NCBI GenBank assembly: GCA_021808875.1
Contig: JAKBAU010000201.1
Location: forward strand, 1-6,718
Length of the DNA: 6,718 nt
Direction of reading: 5' to 3'
Source of the DNA: Pseudomonadota bacterium
GTDB taxonomy: Bacteria > Pseudomonadota > Alphaproteobacteria > Micropepsales > Micropepsaceae
Part shown: positions 5,671 to 6,718 of the stretch, piece by piece
Position numbering within the stretch: the first letter of the stretch is position 1
Layout of the letters: every line of letters starts with the position of its first letter
The notes under the pieces: generated by a model
Told to the model about the DNA's origin: nothing
What the model saw: only the letters and a program-made list of their open reading frames with translations
Database searches by the model: none
Made by a program: the position numbers and the translations under genes

Positions 5671-6718
5671 TCAGCCCTTGTGGGCAAGATCAAGGTGGGC
5701 GGCCAGAATGACAGCGGCGCCGGCCTGAACCACAAATCCTTGCACGATACGTTCATGGTGCGAGAGCGTTTGGGCGCTATCAATCAGCACCCGCCAGGGC
5801 AAGCGATCAGGCAGACAAAAGGTGAGCGACGTATCCGAGCCATTGATGCAGAGTGCGATGAGATCTGCCCTGCTGCGTCGCCGTCCGGCGAGCCTCATCG
5901 TCAGCGCCCGGCCTTCCGGATAATGCCAATCCTGCTCAGTGAGAAAACCGCCCTTCTCATCGAACCAGTCGATATCGCTTATCCCCGGTGCAATGAGGTC
6001 GCGACCATGCAGAAAGCGCGGTGAACGCAGCACCGGAAAAGCTCTGCGGATTTCGCTCAGCCGGCTAACAAATTCTATCAGGGCCTCTCCGCGCGCGCTT
6101 GTCGCCTGCGACCAGTCAAGCCATGAGATCTCATTGTCCTGACAATAGGCATTGTCATTGCCCGCCTGGGTGCGTCCAAACTCGTCCCCCGCCAGCAGCA
6201 TCGGCGTGCCCAGGGATGCCATGAGACTGACCAGAAGCGACCGCTTGATGGTCTCACGGGTGGCAATGATCCGCGCCGCGCCACTGGGACCTTCGTGTCC
6301 CCAGTTTGCGGACAGCGTCTCGCCATGTCCGTCGGAATTTTCGCCGTTCGCCTCGTTATGCCGTGCCTCATGGGACACCAGATCCTCCAGCGTCATGCCG
6401 TCATGGGCGGTGATAAAGTTGACGCTTGCCCAGGGCCGGCGCGAACCGTGACCGAAGATATCAGCGGAGCCCGACAGCCTTCGTGCCAGCTCGCCACGCT
6501 GCCCGCCGTCACCGCGCCAGTAACGGCGCAGCGTTTCACGGTATTTGTCATTCCATTCGGCAAAGCCGGGTGGCATATGCCCCAGACGATAGCCGCCAAG
6601 CCCCAGATCCCAGGGCTCGGTAATCAGTTTCAGACGCGACAGCAGAGGATCCTGGCGCAGCGCATCAAAGAAGCCCGCGCCAGGATCATAACCCGTATCT
6701 TCGCGCCCCAGCGTCATG
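5671..6718 (-). CDS. glgX: Glycogen debranching enzyme GlgX, 5'-truncated by window edge
   Basis: GlgX is a GH13 isoamylase-type enzyme that cuts alpha-1,6 branches of phosphorylase-limited glycogen in the cytoplasm. The visible part is the C-terminal ~348 residues of a protein usually 650-720 long. The Met at 6717-6715 is almost certainly internal, because GlgX sequences read straight through this LGREDTGYDPG region just after the nucleophile motif. Numbering from that Met, I see EPWD with the acid/base Glu34, AEWNDKYR at 53-60, FITAHDG at 101-107 with the transition-state Asp106, HNEANGE at 120-126, LLAGDEFGRTQ at 164-174 and NAYCQDNEISWLDW at 179-192. A C-terminal beta domain follows, ending in a normal stop (complement of 5671-5673). 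The nucleophile Asp should lie just beyond the right edge. No other glycogen gene is visible. Nothing looks broken in the visible part. Confidence 0.95.
   Translation of the reverse strand, partial: MTLGREDTGYDPGAGFFDALRQDPLLSRLKLITEPWDLGLGGYRLGHMPPGFAEWNDKYRETLRRYWRGDGGQRGELARRLSGSADIFGHGSRRPWASVNFITAHDGMTLEDLVSHEARHNEANGENSDGHGETLSANWGHEGPSGAARIIATRETIKRSLLVSLMASLGTPMLLAGDEFGRTQAGNDNAYCQDNEISWLDWSQATSARGEALIEFVSRLSEIRRAFPVLRSPRFLHGRDLIAPGISDIDWFDEKGGFLTEQDWHYPEGRALTMRLAGRRRSRADLIALCINGSDTSLTFCLPDRLPWRVLIDSAQTLSHHERIVQGFVVQAGAAVILAAHLDLAHKG

Noticed and set aside
6715..6717. ATG on the minus strand as the glgX start.
   Set aside because: The following residues correspond to the middle of GlgX, just after the nucleophile motif, so this Met is internal and the gene continues beyond the edge.

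Overview
The window reads as an ordinary chromosomal stretch from a GC-rich Gram-negative bacterium, most likely an alphaproteobacterium. The evidence is a double-membrane lipid-transport operon in which the permease carries a fused STAS domain, an outer-membrane-type lipoprotein at the end of that operon, and HutF-type histidine degradation. The permease / ATPase / MCE protein / lipoprotein order matches the LinKLMN transporters described in sphingomonads, but I cannot fix the genus from the sequence alone. No rRNA, tRNA, CRISPR array, insertion sequence, integrase or prophage gene is visible.

Layout. Positions 2-931 (+) hold the C-terminal two thirds of formimidoylglutamate deiminase (HutF), cut by the left edge. 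Directly behind it, after a gap of about 10-20 bases, lies a tight four-gene operon: STAS-MlaE permease (about 951-2153), MlaF ATPase (2157-2936), MlaD single-MCE protein with a long C-terminal helical region (2939-3808), and a PqiC/LinN-like lipoprotein (3805-4422). Junctions are 3 and 2 bases, then a 4-base ATGA overlap. A non-coding gap of about 244 bases follows. It contains several inverted repeats and a plausible sigma70-type promoter for the next gene, a flavin-dependent nitronate monooxygenase-family protein (4667-5605, +). The last gene, convergent on the minus strand, is the C-terminal half of the glycogen debranching enzyme GlgX (5671-6718), cut by the right edge.

How the genes work together. 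The four mla/lin-type genes should encode one machine. MlaE and MlaF form an inner-membrane ABC unit with the MlaB-like STAS domain built into the permease. MlaD sits on it as a periplasmic MCE ring with a helical extension, and the lipoprotein probably forms the outer-membrane end. No soluble MlaC carrier is encoded here. HutF (histidine catabolism), the flavoprotein and GlgX (glycogen breakdown) have no evident functional tie to it.

I did not find a clearly new system. The points most worth a second look are the flavoprotein, which has Phe where this superfamily normally has its catalytic His; the hybrid make-up of the lipid transporter; the structured non-coding gap; and the uncertain start of the STAS-MlaE gene.
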